NCBI GenBank assembly: GCA_013322215.1
Contig: JAAMEZ010000006.1
Coordinates: 1 to 64,000 of the forward strand
DNA length: 64,000 nucleotides
Direction of reading: 5' to 3'
Source: Martinezella rhizogenes
GTDB lineage: Bacteria > Pseudomonadota > Alphaproteobacteria > Rhizobiales > Rhizobiaceae
Both the position numbers and the translations under genes were made by a program. The notes beneath the pieces are model-generated. The model was not told the origin of the DNA and ran no database searches. It worked only from the letters and a program-made list of their open reading frames with translations. Shown one piece after another: positions 28,447 to 37,931 of the stretch. How positions within the stretch are numbered: the first letter of the stretch is position 1; each line of letters opens with the position of its first letter.

Positions 28447-29292
28447 TCAGTCGACGCGCGCAGAACCGGCCCGTAAAGTTGATATCGCTTGCAGGAAGGA
28501 CATGATCACCGCTCCCAATCGCTCGGGCTGATCGTATGGAAGGCCGTGACCGGCGTCAGCGATCAGTTCATATCGAAGCAAGGGATTGAGCTTTTGCAGC
28601 TCGCGGGCCGCATCCAACGAAACGACCCCTTTATCTCCGATCACGAGAAGAATCGGCACGCCTATGCTTTGCACAAGTTCGCGATAATCCGGATTTGGAG
28701 GTGTGAGCACCTCAAATGCGAACATGCTGGTCTGAAGCCTTGCATCAACCAGGCATTCCAGAATCTCCTCCGACCGGGATGGATGTCGAACGCGCGCGTG
28801 GGTAAGGAGATCAGCCCTGCTCGAAACTAGCGATCGCCGCTGCTCCTCTGCAATATCGCTTTCAAAAACCTCGCGCTGCCACTCTGGACTTATGAAGGTT
28901 GGATCGACCAGGATGACGCCTGAAACCCCTGCTCCAAGTTCTCGAGCGGCGACAGCTGCGGTCATGCCTCCCATCGAATGACCGAGCAATATTGGAGCTT
29001 TTAGATTCAATTTCTTTATGAGCTCGACAACGTCGCCTGCGAGGTTGTCATACAAATATCCTCGAGCCGGCGCGCCGGATTTTCCGTGTCCACGTGCGTC
29101 CGGCAAGACGACATCAAAGTCATTCTCCAACGCACGCGTCAACGGCGCCAAACACGCGCCGCTGCCGAGCAGCCCATGCAGCGCAACCAGCGGAGGATGA
29201 TGGCCGCCTGTTCGCAGATAGTGAATGTCGATGCCGTTTGCATTGCAGTTGCCAGTCGTCCAGCCGGCCAGGCACGATTTGCTTTGGGTCAT
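28447..29292 (-). CDS. Alpha/beta hydrolase
   Basis: A 281-residue hydrolase: VALHGLLGSGACL (oxyanion), PDARGHGKSGAP, nucleophile elbow LLGHSMGGMTAAV, GDKGVVSLDAA (acid region) and DAGHGLPYDQPE (His). Substrate unknown; the fold covers esterases, haloperoxidases and C-C hydrolases. I chose the ATG at 29292 (MTQSKSCLAGWTTG); the frame runs 35 codons further to 29397, so the start is uncertain. Base composition of the upstream part is less GC-rich than its neighbours. Confidence 0.78.
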   Translation of the reverse strand: MTQSKSCLAGWTTGNCNANGIDIHYLRTGGHHPPLVALHGLLGSGACLAPLTRALENDFDVVLPDARGHGKSGAPARGYLYDNLAGDVVELIKKLNLKAPILLGHSMGGMTAAVAARELGAGVSGVILVDPTFISPEWQREVFESDIAEEQRRSLVSSRADLLTHARVRHPSRSEEILECLVDARLQTSMFAFEVLTPPNPDYRELVQSIGVPILLVIGDKGVVSLDAARELQKLNPLLRYELIADAGHGLPYDQPERLGAVIMSFLQAISTLRAGSARVD

Positions 29293-29490
29293 ATCCCTCA
29301 AAGTGCCATAGTTCATCGGGAACATCGATAGAGACGTCGCGCTAGAATGTTCAAGCCGATACTGCGACGCTTGAAGGCTGCCGGTCCATAAGTTCACATC
29401 CTGGCTCTTGGCAAATTTTTTGCGTTTGCGATGTCGGATCGCGACCTGCCCTTTCGTCCTCTGTTAAGATCCGAACCTCGGAGGTGGATT

Positions 29491-29817
29491 ATGGATGAAA
29501 TGCCGATGATCAAGACGAGGCGCAAGGGCCGAAATCTTACGCAAAGCATGTTGATTCCCAGCGAGGAAATGATCGCCCGCGCGCTCTGGGCAGCGCCTCC
29601 GGGCCAATTGTCCGATATTGCGGGAGTAAGACAGGCACTTGCCAAGCAATATGGCACAGATGCCTGCTGTCCTGTCACCGTTCAGCGACATTTAGTGCAG
29701 ATCAGCCAAAGCGGCACGGCTCCGTTTTGGCGTATCGTGGACCCCGATCGGCCATTCGCCCGGCGCATGAGCGGTGGGCCGGAACGCGTACGCGAACGAT
29801 TGGCGGAAGAAAGATAA
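29491..29817 (+). CDS. MGMT/ATL-like small protein (O6-alkylguanine methyltransferase DNA-binding-domain family)
   Basis: A 108-residue protein resembling the MGMT-like family whose members carry (V/I)xx(I/L)RxALA-(K/R)-xxGxDxxCP(I/V)T and a later PYWR-type motif: here GVRQALAKQYGTDACCPVT, APFWRIV, and a terminal SGGPERVRERLAEE. The PCHR active-site motif of true methyltransferases is absent, so alkyl transfer is doubtful; binding of altered DNA is a guess. The ATG at 29491 has a strong GGAGGTG seven bases upstream. It lies alone between two minus-strand genes. Confidence 0.6.
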   Translation: MDEMPMIKTRRKGRNLTQSMLIPSEEMIARALWAAPPGQLSDIAGVRQALAKQYGTDACCPVTVQRHLVQISQSGTAPFWRIVDPDRPFARRMSGGPERVRERLAEER

Positions 29818-29847
29818 TCCGCCTTACAGCCTCAGCGTCGCGCCGCC

Positions 29848-32800
29848 TCAATATTCAAATATCTGCCTGAAAACACCCGGCGCGATGATCGAAAGAGGGT
29901 TGATCTGCAGGTTCGATTTCTCGATCGTGCCGGTCAGCCTGAAGGTAATGCCGATCAAGCCACGATCGCTGCCATTGCCGAGGATGAAGCCGACGATCGG
30001 GACTTCGGCGAATAGCCGGTTCAGGCCGTAGGCAGGCATGAAGGTTCCCGTCATGTCCATCTTGCCATTGGCGTCCTTCAGCATGCCCTGGAACGTCGCC
30101 CCAACCTGCACGCCACGCACCACGCCGTTTTCGACCGAGAGCGCCCCATCGCGCATCACCAGCCGCGCAAAACCGCGCTCGAAATTCTGCGAACGGGTAT
30201 CGATATTCTGCTTCAAAGCCGAATTCAGGCTCTTGCCGTTCTTTCCGCTTGGCGTCGACACGATGGTCGAGAGTTTCTTGTCATCGATGATGGAGAAGTT
30301 GCGGATATCGAGCGAACCGTCCCAATCGTCCTGCCCGATCGAACGCAGCGACAGATTGAGCAGCCCACCCTGCAGATGCCTGTAGAGGTCAGTGAAGCGC
30401 GCAACGGCACCTGCATCACCGCTCGTGATACGGATGACACCGTTGTTGCCCTTGCTCATCTGGGTGACGAGTGCTTCGCCGCTACGGGTCACGCCGGAAA
30501 AATCTGCAGCCGTCGTCTTGCCGCCGGCGATCGAATAGACGCCCTTGACATTGCCGATGGTCTCATCGTTGAAGCCGATAACCTTGTCGAGATTGGCGCG
30601 AACGGTCGCGCTCGCCGAAGCGTCTCCGTCCGAACTCTGCTGGCCGCCCGATGTGGATGCCTTCAGGCGCGCAAGGATCGGGCGTATGTCGGCGGAATTG
30701 CCCGATACCGCCACGTCGTAGCTGCCGCCCTTGCCCCGCTTCAGCGAGAGCGCGAAATCGTCGAGCGCCGAGAGCTTCACGCTGTCGAAGCTCGCCGATG
30801 TGAGGCTCCCCTTGCTGATCAGAAGATCGCCGCTAGCGCCGAATCCATCCCCTCTGAGCGTGAAATTCTTGAGCGTCGTCTGGCTGTCTGGACCGGATGC
30901 TTCGAACTGCGCAGTCGCCGCAATGCCGCTGCCCTTCGACCAGCCGACCCAAGGAACGGTCAGGGCCGCCTTGCCGAGATCGACCTTGACGGCCTGGCGA
31001 TCATCGTCGATGCGCGTCAATTCCACTTTGACCGACCCGTCGATCATATCGCGAAGCCCGGGCAAAACGGTGTTGCGCTGCGCATCGGTCAGCGTCGCCG
31101 TAATCACGCGGGCGCGCTTGACGGACGATTTGCTGTCGGTCGGTTCCACCATGTCGATCTGGGCTGGAATACTGTCGATCTGGGCCTGGGCTTGCAGGTG
31201 CACGGATTGCGGATCGGCCGAAATCACACCGGTCAGATTGTCGATCTTGCGATTGTTCATCGGCTTCAGCAGATCGACATTGTCGAGATTGAGCTTCGCC
31301 TGCCAGTCCGGCGGAGGCGGCTGCTGATCCTTGATCAACCCTATCCTGGCATCGACCTTGGCGACGATCTTGCCGTTGAAATCCTCCGGCTTGAATTCGG
31401 TCCGCTGCAGTACTTCGAGAGGCTTGTAGGTCAGAAGTTCGCCGATCGCATCGCCGGAGCCTGAAATCGTCAAATCAAGATCGGCCATCAGCGGCTTGTC
31501 GTAAGTCGCCGGGATCGAGAAGCTGCTGTCACTCAGCGTGATCTTGCGACCGGTTGCGAAATAGGACGTGGCCGTCGCGATGTCGACGACCATATTCGGA
31601 CCGGTCAGGTCGAAATGGGCCTTGGTATCGCGCAACGGCGGGATTTCGCCCGGAACGTTCATCCGTGCGCCATCGATGTCGAAGGCGATATGCAGCTCGT
31701 TCTTGCCAAGCTGCAGCTTGCCGGTCTGTGATGCTTCCCGTAGTCGGCCAGCCGGAATGAAGACCGATATGGCCGCATTGGTCACAGAGCCTCCGAAAAG
31801 ATTGCCCTCGACCCAGGTCCTGGGTTTCGAAGCCATCCAGAAAGGCCACAGCTGCTTGACAACAGTCGTATCGAGCTTGTCCGCACGGCCGCCGAAGCTG
31901 ATCTCTGGCGAGCTGTCGCCGAGCTTCATGTGCAGGGAGCCGAAAAGCGCGCCTTGCGGCGTCGATATGCCGAGATTGTCGAACTGGAATTCCTTGGTCG
32001 CGGAAAAGAATCGCCCCGTGGCGCGACCATCGAAGCTGACCGGCTTTTCCCCCGACAGAGATGAAGCGGCGATGCCGTCCTTGATCACGAAATCGATGCC
32101 GAAGCCCTTGCCCGCATTGGCGTCGACACGATCGAGATCGATGACAGCACCGGAAAATGGCGCGATCGTCTGGAGGAACTGCGCTTTTGACGGCGCAATC
32201 TCGAGGGTCTGGTGATCGAAGTTGTAGGCGAGGTTGATATTGGCCCGCGTCAACTCCTGCACATCATGGTCCATATAGAGGACGCCGGGTTGGACATCGA
32301 TGGTGGCGTTCAGCTTCGGATCGACGCCTGCCTCGCCCTTGACCGCAGAAAGCGTGACGTCCCCGAAGCTCATCAGACCCTGTCGCGGCGTACCGTTCGG
32401 GTCATAGGTCATCGTGAGTGGCTTGAGATCGAGATTGGATATCTTGGCCGCCAGCGAGGAGCTATGACCGGCTTCCTTTTGATCCGCCTTCACATCCAGG
32501 AGCGCCACGGACCCGTTGAGCGCGACCTGGCCATAGAGATGGAGAGAATTCGGCGCGGCACGCTCGAAGGTCAGATTGTCGACGACAAGCGAGATCGGTT
32601 CGCCCTCCTGTCGTGCCAGCTTCATCGAGAAGCCGGAAATGCGTACGGAATTCGTGCCGCCGCGCTGGACGAAATGTTCGAGGAAATCGAGATTGTCGAA
32701 GGCCGCATTCAGGACCTTGGGCAAGGCATCGACACGCAAGACAGTCCAATCGACCGGATCACCTTGCGGCAGCAGCGAGGTGTCGAGTGCGATGCCCTCT

Positions 32801-33267
32801 GCCGCAACGCTTGCCACCTCCACCCTGCCCTCGATGAGGGCGAGCGGGTCCAGCTCCATGTTAACGGCTGACATCGTCGACAGATGCTTGCCGCTCTCCT
32901 GATCGACGACATTGACGTCGCGTGCCTCCAGTGCCAAGCGCAGGTCGGAGGTAAATCGGATCACGGTCGCGCCGACTTCTGCCTTGTAACGCGGACCGAT
33001 GGCCTGATCGAGGGCGGTCTGCGCTTTCTGAGACAGTGGCGCATCGAAGATGCCGCCTTCAATGGTCGCGATGACGGCACCGAGAATAATGGCGAGAAAT
33101 GCAAAGAAAACCAGCGTCATGCGGCAGACATGCCAGACATGCGAGCGGTTGCGACGGGCGCGCTCCGGCACATGCACGATCAACGGATCTTCGACCTGAG
33201 CGGACGGCAGATGGTCGAGCGACACGAGATCCTTTTTGCGGAATGTTACCTTTTCGCCTCGGATCAC
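29848..33267 (-). CDS. Large AsmA-like envelope protein (DUF3971/YhdP type)
   Basis: About 1,139 residues with one N-terminal membrane segment (MTLVFFAFLAIILGAVIATIEGG) and a long periplasmic part of repeated beta-strand elements: IRISGFSMKLARQEG, GIDFVIKDGIA, GLRDMIDGSVKVEL and an AsmA-like C-terminal domain with GRGVQVGATFQG-like turns and GTFMPAYGLNRLFAEVPIVG. YhdP/AsmA proteins are thought to bridge the periplasm and move phospholipid to the outer membrane. Start uncertain: GTG at 33267, TTG at 33294, or GTG at 33225, which has the best ribosome site (AAGGA). Divergent from the peroxiredoxin gene. Confidence 0.82.
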   Translation of the reverse strand: MIRGEKVTFRKKDLVSLDHLPSAQVEDPLIVHVPERARRNRSHVWHVCRMTLVFFAFLAIILGAVIATIEGGIFDAPLSQKAQTALDQAIGPRYKAEVGATVIRFTSDLRLALEARDVNVVDQESGKHLSTMSAVNMELDPLALIEGRVEVASVAAEGIALDTSLLPQGDPVDWTVLRVDALPKVLNAAFDNLDFLEHFVQRGGTNSVRISGFSMKLARQEGEPISLVVDNLTFERAAPNSLHLYGQVALNGSVALLDVKADQKEAGHSSSLAAKISNLDLKPLTMTYDPNGTPRQGLMSFGDVTLSAVKGEAGVDPKLNATIDVQPGVLYMDHDVQELTRANINLAYNFDHQTLEIAPSKAQFLQTIAPFSGAVIDLDRVDANAGKGFGIDFVIKDGIAASSLSGEKPVSFDGRATGRFFSATKEFQFDNLGISTPQGALFGSLHMKLGDSSPEISFGGRADKLDTTVVKQLWPFWMASKPRTWVEGNLFGGSVTNAAISVFIPAGRLREASQTGKLQLGKNELHIAFDIDGARMNVPGEIPPLRDTKAHFDLTGPNMVVDIATATSYFATGRKITLSDSSFSIPATYDKPLMADLDLTISGSGDAIGELLTYKPLEVLQRTEFKPEDFNGKIVAKVDARIGLIKDQQPPPPDWQAKLNLDNVDLLKPMNNRKIDNLTGVISADPQSVHLQAQAQIDSIPAQIDMVEPTDSKSSVKRARVITATLTDAQRNTVLPGLRDMIDGSVKVELTRIDDDRQAVKVDLGKAALTVPWVGWSKGSGIAATAQFEASGPDSQTTLKNFTLRGDGFGASGDLLISKGSLTSASFDSVKLSALDDFALSLKRGKGGSYDVAVSGNSADIRPILARLKASTSGGQQSSDGDASASATVRANLDKVIGFNDETIGNVKGVYSIAGGKTTAADFSGVTRSGEALVTQMSKGNNGVIRITSGDAGAVARFTDLYRHLQGGLLNLSLRSIGQDDWDGSLDIRNFSIIDDKKLSTIVSTPSGKNGKSLNSALKQNIDTRSQNFERGFARLVMRDGALSVENGVVRGVQVGATFQGMLKDANGKMDMTGTFMPAYGLNRLFAEVPIVGFILGNGSDRGLIGITFRLTGTIEKSNLQINPLSIIAPGVFRQIFEY

Positions 33268-33395
33268 TCCTGCGCGTGCCTTTCGCTTATACAATTTTGT
33301 TGGTGACGCTGCGTCCCATTGGACGGCACACGAGGGCAGTATATATGGCTTACCTCAAGTGTCATCTAAAAAACCGGCAAAAGAAAGGTTTTCCC

Positions 33396-33878
33396 GTGGC
33401 GGAAGTTTTCCCGATTCAATTGAACATCGGCGACAAGGCGCCGGATTTCGATCTTCCGCGCGACGGCGGCGATCGCGTTCGTCTCGTCGATTTTGCCGGG
33501 AGACCGCTGGTAGTCTATTTCTACCCCAAGGACGATACGACCGCCTGCACGACGGAATCGATTACCTTTACAGCGCTCGCCCCCGATTTCGCAAAGCTCG
33601 GCGTCGCCGTCCTCGGCGTCTCGCCCGACACGGTGAAAAGCCATGACAAATTCGTCAAAAAGCACGCGCTTTCCGTGCCGCTCGCTTCCGACGAGGAAAA
33701 GACCATGGCAATGGCCTACGGCGTCTGGCGGGAAAAGAGCATGTATGGCCGCACCTATATGGGTGTGGTGCGCTCGACTTTCCTGATCGGCGCCGATGGC
33801 CGCATCGCCGCAATATGGGACAAGGTCAAGGTCGCGGGCCACGCCGAAGCGGTTCTTGCCGCCGCCAGGGAACTTTAA
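33396..33878 (+). CDS. bcp: Peroxiredoxin, Bcp/PrxQ type
   Basis: A 160-residue thiol peroxidase: GDKAPDFDLP, VVYFYPKDDTTACTTES with the PxxxTxxC peroxidatic Cys (TAC rather than the usual PGC), GVSPDTVKSHDKFVKKH and VVRSTFLIGADGRI. It reduces hydrogen and organic peroxides. The second Cys five residues on, used as resolving Cys in E. coli Bcp, is absent, so it is a 1-Cys form or uses another partner. GTG start at 33396; a longer frame upstream would overlap the AsmA-like gene's promoter. Confidence 0.9.
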   Translation: MAEVFPIQLNIGDKAPDFDLPRDGGDRVRLVDFAGRPLVVYFYPKDDTTACTTESITFTALAPDFAKLGVAVLGVSPDTVKSHDKFVKKHALSVPLASDEEKTMAMAYGVWREKSMYGRTYMGVVRSTFLIGADGRIAAIWDKVKVAGHAEAVLAAAREL

Positions 33879-33882
33879 CGGC

Positions 33883-34713
33883 ATGTCCGGTAGTCCCGAA
33901 ACCATCACGTCGCTGCGCGGCGGCGCCATCGCCGCCATCCGTTCGGCCGACCTCGATCTGAAGACCGAGCTCGCCCAAGAATCGGCGACGCGTTGGTTTG
34001 CCCGTACCCTGTCGCTGCGTTCGCCGCTCGATCCGCCGCTCGCCGATAGGCCTGGCCGTCCCGAAAAGCCGGAGCTGGTGCCGCCGAAACATATGGAGAA
34101 GCGTTCCCTGCATACGCTGAAAGGTCGTATCGCACTGTTGCATGCCATTGCCCATATCGAACTGAATGCCGTCGATCTTGCGCTCGATATCGTCGCGCGC
34201 TTCGCGACGGGACCGGTCCCCAATTCCTTCTTCGACGGCTGGATGCAGGTTGCGTTCGAAGAAGCCAAGCATTTTCGCATGGTACGGGCGCGCCTGCGCG
34301 AACTCGGCGCAGATTACGGCGATCTGCCCGCCCATGACGGTCTGTGGCAAGCGGCCCATGCAACCCGCACCGATCTCACCGCCCGCTTGGCCGTCGTGCC
34401 GTTGATCCTCGAAGCCAGGGGATTGGACGTGACGCCGGCGCTGCAGGCGAAAATGCGCGAAACCGGAGATCTGGAGAGCGCCGCCGTACTCGACGTCATC
34501 TACAATGACGAGAAAGGCCATGTCGCCGTCGGCGCCAAATGGTTCCGCTTCCTGTGTGCGCGGGAAAAGCGCGATCCAGCCCGAACATTCCAGGAACTGG
34601 TGCGCGCCAACTTCCGTGGTTCGCTGAAGGCACCGTTCAATGATATCGCCCGAGCGGAAGCGGGACTGACCCCTTCCTTCTATCGCTCGCTGACATCTAC
34701 AAGCAATGCTTGA
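33883..34713 (+). CDS. DUF455 ferritin-like protein
   Basis: A 276-residue protein of the DUF455 family, ferritin-like four-helix proteins related to tRNA hydroxylase MiaE. Visible are HAIAHIELNAVDLALDI and WMQVAFEEAKHFRMVRARL, the E-xx-H di-iron pattern, then LEARGLDVTPALQAKM and VIYNDEKGHVAVGAKWF with the second E-xx-H. The di-iron site therefore looks complete. The reaction is unknown. It starts four bases after the peroxiredoxin stop, so the two are co-transcribed; an oxidative-stress link is inference. Confidence 0.88.
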   Translation: MSGSPETITSLRGGAIAAIRSADLDLKTELAQESATRWFARTLSLRSPLDPPLADRPGRPEKPELVPPKHMEKRSLHTLKGRIALLHAIAHIELNAVDLALDIVARFATGPVPNSFFDGWMQVAFEEAKHFRMVRARLRELGADYGDLPAHDGLWQAAHATRTDLTARLAVVPLILEARGLDVTPALQAKMRETGDLESAAVLDVIYNDEKGHVAVGAKWFRFLCAREKRDPARTFQELVRANFRGSLKAPFNDIARAEAGLTPSFYRSLTSTSNA

Positions 34714-34769
34714 TATACTAACGTAAAACGGCTTTTTCCGGTATTTAATACTGCTGTAGAAAGCATTTA

Positions 34770-34777
34770 TTAACCAT
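34770..34777 (+). promoter_or_regulatory. Possible CtrA half-site upstream of the M23 endopeptidase gene
   Basis: TTAACCAT sits in an AT-rich stretch 53 bases before the GTG start. It equals the half-site form of CtrA motifs in alphaproteobacteria, and cell-wall hydrolases are frequent CtrA targets. A single 8-mer is weak evidence. Confidence 0.3.
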
Positions 34778-34829
34778 AATGCCGTGTAATTCCACTGGGT
34801 GCCTAAGCGCACCGATTGGGAGAGTCTCG

Positions 34830-36146
34830 GTGACAGCAAAGCCTCAGAACCGGGTTTTCGGCAAGCAACGGCGACATCACACCATTATCCTCGCCAGCGG
34901 CGATACGGTACGCCATATGACCGTGCGCCCATGGATGGTCGCCGTCGCCGTCTGCATGGTCGGGATCTTCTCGATCGGCTATCTCCTTGCGACCTCCTAC
35001 CTTGTACTGCGCGACGATTTGATCGGCGCGACGATGGCTCGCCAGGCGCGCATGCAATATGACTATGAAGATCGCATCGCCGCGCTACGTGCCCAGGTCG
35101 ATCGCGTCACCTCCCGTCAGCTCCTCGATCAGCAGGTGGTCGAGGAAAAGGTCGACAAGCTGATCGAGCAGCAGCAGCAACTTTCGTCGCGCAACGGCAA
35201 GCTCGGCGCGTTGCTCGACCGGGCAGAGAACTCCGGCCTGACGGACAAAAGCGCGCACCCGGATGCCAACACTGCCGCGCCAAAGAACGAACATGCCCAG
35301 CTGACGTCACCCAAGGCAATCGAAAAGCTTCTCCTGAGCGGCAAGCCAGCTGACGCCACACCCGACAACTCCACACTTGCCTACGTCCCTGCCCCCGAAA
35401 CCGTCGCCGACCGCGCCGATCGAGTCTTCTCCAAAGTGACGCTGTCGCTGAAGCATATCGAACAGGATCAATTATCCCGAATCCGCAACCTCACCGTCGA
35501 CGCGTCTGAAACCGCGAACGAAATCCAGTCGATCATGCAAAATGTCGGCGTCAAAGTTCCGAACCAAGTCGCCAGTATCGACAAGGAAGACACCGATGGC
35601 GGCGTGGGGGGACCTTACGTTCCGCCTGAGAATGTCGATCAGTTCGAACGATCCATGGCGGACCTCGATACTGCCTTGACGCACTTAGAAACGGTGCGGG
35701 GTGCCGCCGAGAGCCTGCCCTTCCGCAATCCCGCGCCCGGCAAGCTCGTCACCAGCCCCTTCGGCAATCGCAAGGACCCCTTCTTCGGCACACTGGCACT
35801 TCATACCGGTACAGATTTCCATTTCAGTCCTGGCGAAAAGATCAAGGCCACAGCGCCTGGGAAGGTAGTTTCGGCGGGCTGGACTGGCGGTTACGGCAAC
35901 ATGGTCGAGATCGACCATGGCGACGGCATCTCCACCCGCTATGGGCATATGGAGCAGGTGCTCGTCAAAGTCGGCGACAAGGTTGGCGCCGGCGAAGCGA
36001 TCGGTCTTGCCGGCAGCACCGGGCGTTCGACAGGAACACATCTGCATTATGAAGTGCGCGAGAATGGACATCCCATAGACCCGATGTATTTCATCGGTGC
36101 CGGCACGAAACTCGCAAGTTACATCAGCGGATTGGGCGCAATTTAG
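34830..36146 (+). CDS. Membrane-anchored M23 family endopeptidase
   Basis: A 438-residue cell-wall hydrolase or activator. A membrane segment at residues ~32-52 (PWMVAVAVCMVGIFSIGYLL) is followed by coiled coil (MQYDYEDRIAALRAQVDRVTSRQ...EKVDKLIEQQQQLSSR), a linker, and a LytM/M23 domain with the zinc ligands in HTGTDF and GTHLHYEVRENG, plus RYGHMEQVLV. The catalytic ligands look intact, so it may cut peptidoglycan cross-links. GTG at 34830 chosen for GGGAG seven bases upstream; the frame is open 17 codons further. Confidence 0.9.
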   Translation: MTAKPQNRVFGKQRRHHTIILASGDTVRHMTVRPWMVAVAVCMVGIFSIGYLLATSYLVLRDDLIGATMARQARMQYDYEDRIAALRAQVDRVTSRQLLDQQVVEEKVDKLIEQQQQLSSRNGKLGALLDRAENSGLTDKSAHPDANTAAPKNEHAQLTSPKAIEKLLLSGKPADATPDNSTLAYVPAPETVADRADRVFSKVTLSLKHIEQDQLSRIRNLTVDASETANEIQSIMQNVGVKVPNQVASIDKEDTDGGVGGPYVPPENVDQFERSMADLDTALTHLETVRGAAESLPFRNPAPGKLVTSPFGNRKDPFFGTLALHTGTDFHFSPGEKIKATAPGKVVSAGWTGGYGNMVEIDHGDGISTRYGHMEQVLVKVGDKVGAGEAIGLAGSTGRSTGTHLHYEVRENGHPIDPMYFIGAGTKLASYISGLGAI

Positions 36147-36343
36147 CTGCGGGAATTGTGACAAACGCGCAACAAAGATGGCACTAATCCAAAAATTGCG
36201 TTATGAATGAACTTCAAGCCTGTTGAAGCGCCCGCTTTCCTTGACTTCCCGGGTATTTGGTTCTATGTCGCGCTGCATTGCGGCACGTTCCTGCGTGTCG
36301 ACTCATGGCGTTCGACTGAACCAAGACGGAATTAGTTTTCCCT

Positions 36344-37864
36344 TTGACAACATTTGCTGACCTTGGCCTGAGCCAAAAAGTCCTTTCCGCGGTGACTGAC
36401 GCGGGTTACACCACACCGACTCCGATCCAGGCCGGTGCAATCCCCTTTGCGCTTCAGCGCCGCGACATCTGTGGCATTGCCCAGACCGGAACCGGCAAGA
36501 CGGCTTCCTTCGTGCTGCCGATGCTGACGCTGCTCGAAAAGGGCCGCGCTCGCGCTCGTATGCCGCGCACGCTGATTCTTGAGCCGACGCGCGAACTCGC
36601 AGCGCAGGTCGCCGAAAACTTCGAGAAATACGGCAAGAACCATCGCTTGAACATCGCCCTGCTAATCGGTGGTGTGTCCTTCGAGGACCAGGATCGCAAG
36701 CTCGAACGCGGCGCCGATGTGCTGATCTGCACGCCCGGCCGCCTGCTGGACCATTTCGAGCGCGGCAAGCTACTGATGAGCGCGGTCGAAATCTTCGTGA
36801 TCGACGAAGCCGACCGTATGCTTGATATGGGCTTCATCCCGGATATCGAGCGCATCGCCAAGCTCATTCCCTTCACGCGCCAGACCCTGTTCTTCTCGGC
36901 AACCATGCCGCCGGAAATCCAGAAGCTGGCCGACCGATTCCTGCAGAATCCGGAACGCGTCGAAGTCGCCAAGCCCGCTTCGACGGCCAAGACCGTCACG
37001 CAGCGCTTTGTTGCCTCGCACGGCAAGGACTACGAGAAGCGAGCTACGCTGCGCGATCTCATCCGCGCCCAGACGGATCTCAAGAACGCGATCATCTTCT
37101 GCAACCGCAAGAAGGACGTTTCCGACCTCTTCCGTTCACTGGATCGCCACGGCTTTTCCGCCGGCGCACTGCATGGTGACATGGACCAGCGCTCGCGCAT
37201 GACCATGCTGCAGAACTTCAAGGATGGAAATCTGCAGCTGCTCGTCGCCTCTGATGTCGCCGCACGCGGCCTCGATATCCCCGATGTCAGCCACGTCTTC
37301 AATTTCGATGTTCCGATCCATTCGGAAGATTACGTTCACCGTATCGGCCGTACTGGTCGTGCAGGCCGCTCCGGCGCTGCCTTCACCATCGTCACGAAGC
37401 GCGACACCAAGCATGTCGACGCGATCGAGAAGCTGATCGGCGAAGATGTCCAGTGGCTGAACGGCGACCTTTCGGCGCTACCGCCGGCTGACGAGAGTAG
37501 TGACGACAACCGCTCCTCCCGCCGCCGTGACCAGAAGGGTAAGGGCCGCGATCGGGATCGCAGCCGTGGAGGCCGCAACGCCTCGAGTCATAAATCTGAT
37601 ATCGACGTCGAGGATAATGACGTCGTAGCGATCGAAGCAGCACCAGCAAAGGCCGAAAGCGTGAAGAACGAGCGCAAGTCTGAGAACAACAACAATAAGT
37701 CCCACAACGGTTCTCGCAACAGCCACCGGCCCTTCCCTGCTGCCAATGACGATCACCGCGAGCGCCGCAACCGCTATCGCGATCAGGATGACGGCCCGAC
37801 ACCGGTCGGCTTCGGCGACGACATCCCGGCTTTCATGCTCATCGTGGCTAACGCCAAGGCCTGA
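36344..37864 (+). CDS. rhlE: DEAD-box RNA helicase, RhlE type
   Basis: A 506-residue helicase: Q motif with FADLGLSQKVLSAV...YTTPTPIQAGAIP, Walker A AQTGTGKT, PTRELAAQV, VIDEADRMLD, SATMPPEI, and C-terminal RecA domain with HGDMDQRSRM, VASDVAARGLDIPDV and HRIGRTGRAGRSG. A basic, Arg/Lys/Asn-rich tail from about residue 380 probably binds RNA. It likely acts in ribosome biogenesis or RNA turnover. The TTG start at 36344 gives the family N-terminus MTTFADLGL, but the ribosome site is poor; the 197-base leader may matter for regulation. Confidence 0.93.
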   Translation: MTTFADLGLSQKVLSAVTDAGYTTPTPIQAGAIPFALQRRDICGIAQTGTGKTASFVLPMLTLLEKGRARARMPRTLILEPTRELAAQVAENFEKYGKNHRLNIALLIGGVSFEDQDRKLERGADVLICTPGRLLDHFERGKLLMSAVEIFVIDEADRMLDMGFIPDIERIAKLIPFTRQTLFFSATMPPEIQKLADRFLQNPERVEVAKPASTAKTVTQRFVASHGKDYEKRATLRDLIRAQTDLKNAIIFCNRKKDVSDLFRSLDRHGFSAGALHGDMDQRSRMTMLQNFKDGNLQLLVASDVAARGLDIPDVSHVFNFDVPIHSEDYVHRIGRTGRAGRSGAAFTIVTKRDTKHVDAIEKLIGEDVQWLNGDLSALPPADESSDDNRSSRRRDQKGKGRDRDRSRGGRNASSHKSDIDVEDNDVVAIEAAPAKAESVKNERKSENNNNKSHNGSRNSHRPFPAANDDHRERRNRYRDQDDGPTPVGFGDDIPAFMLIVANAKA

Positions 37865-37931
37865 TAGATTCCGTGCAGACACGCAGCAGACCGGCTTGCC
37901 GGGCGCTGCGTCCAATCCCGGGATTTGAATA

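Noticed and set aside
36344..36349. TTGACA at the rhlE start as a -35 promoter box
   Set aside because: It is the TTG start codon plus the next codon of a conserved N-terminus; no -10 box follows at the right distance.
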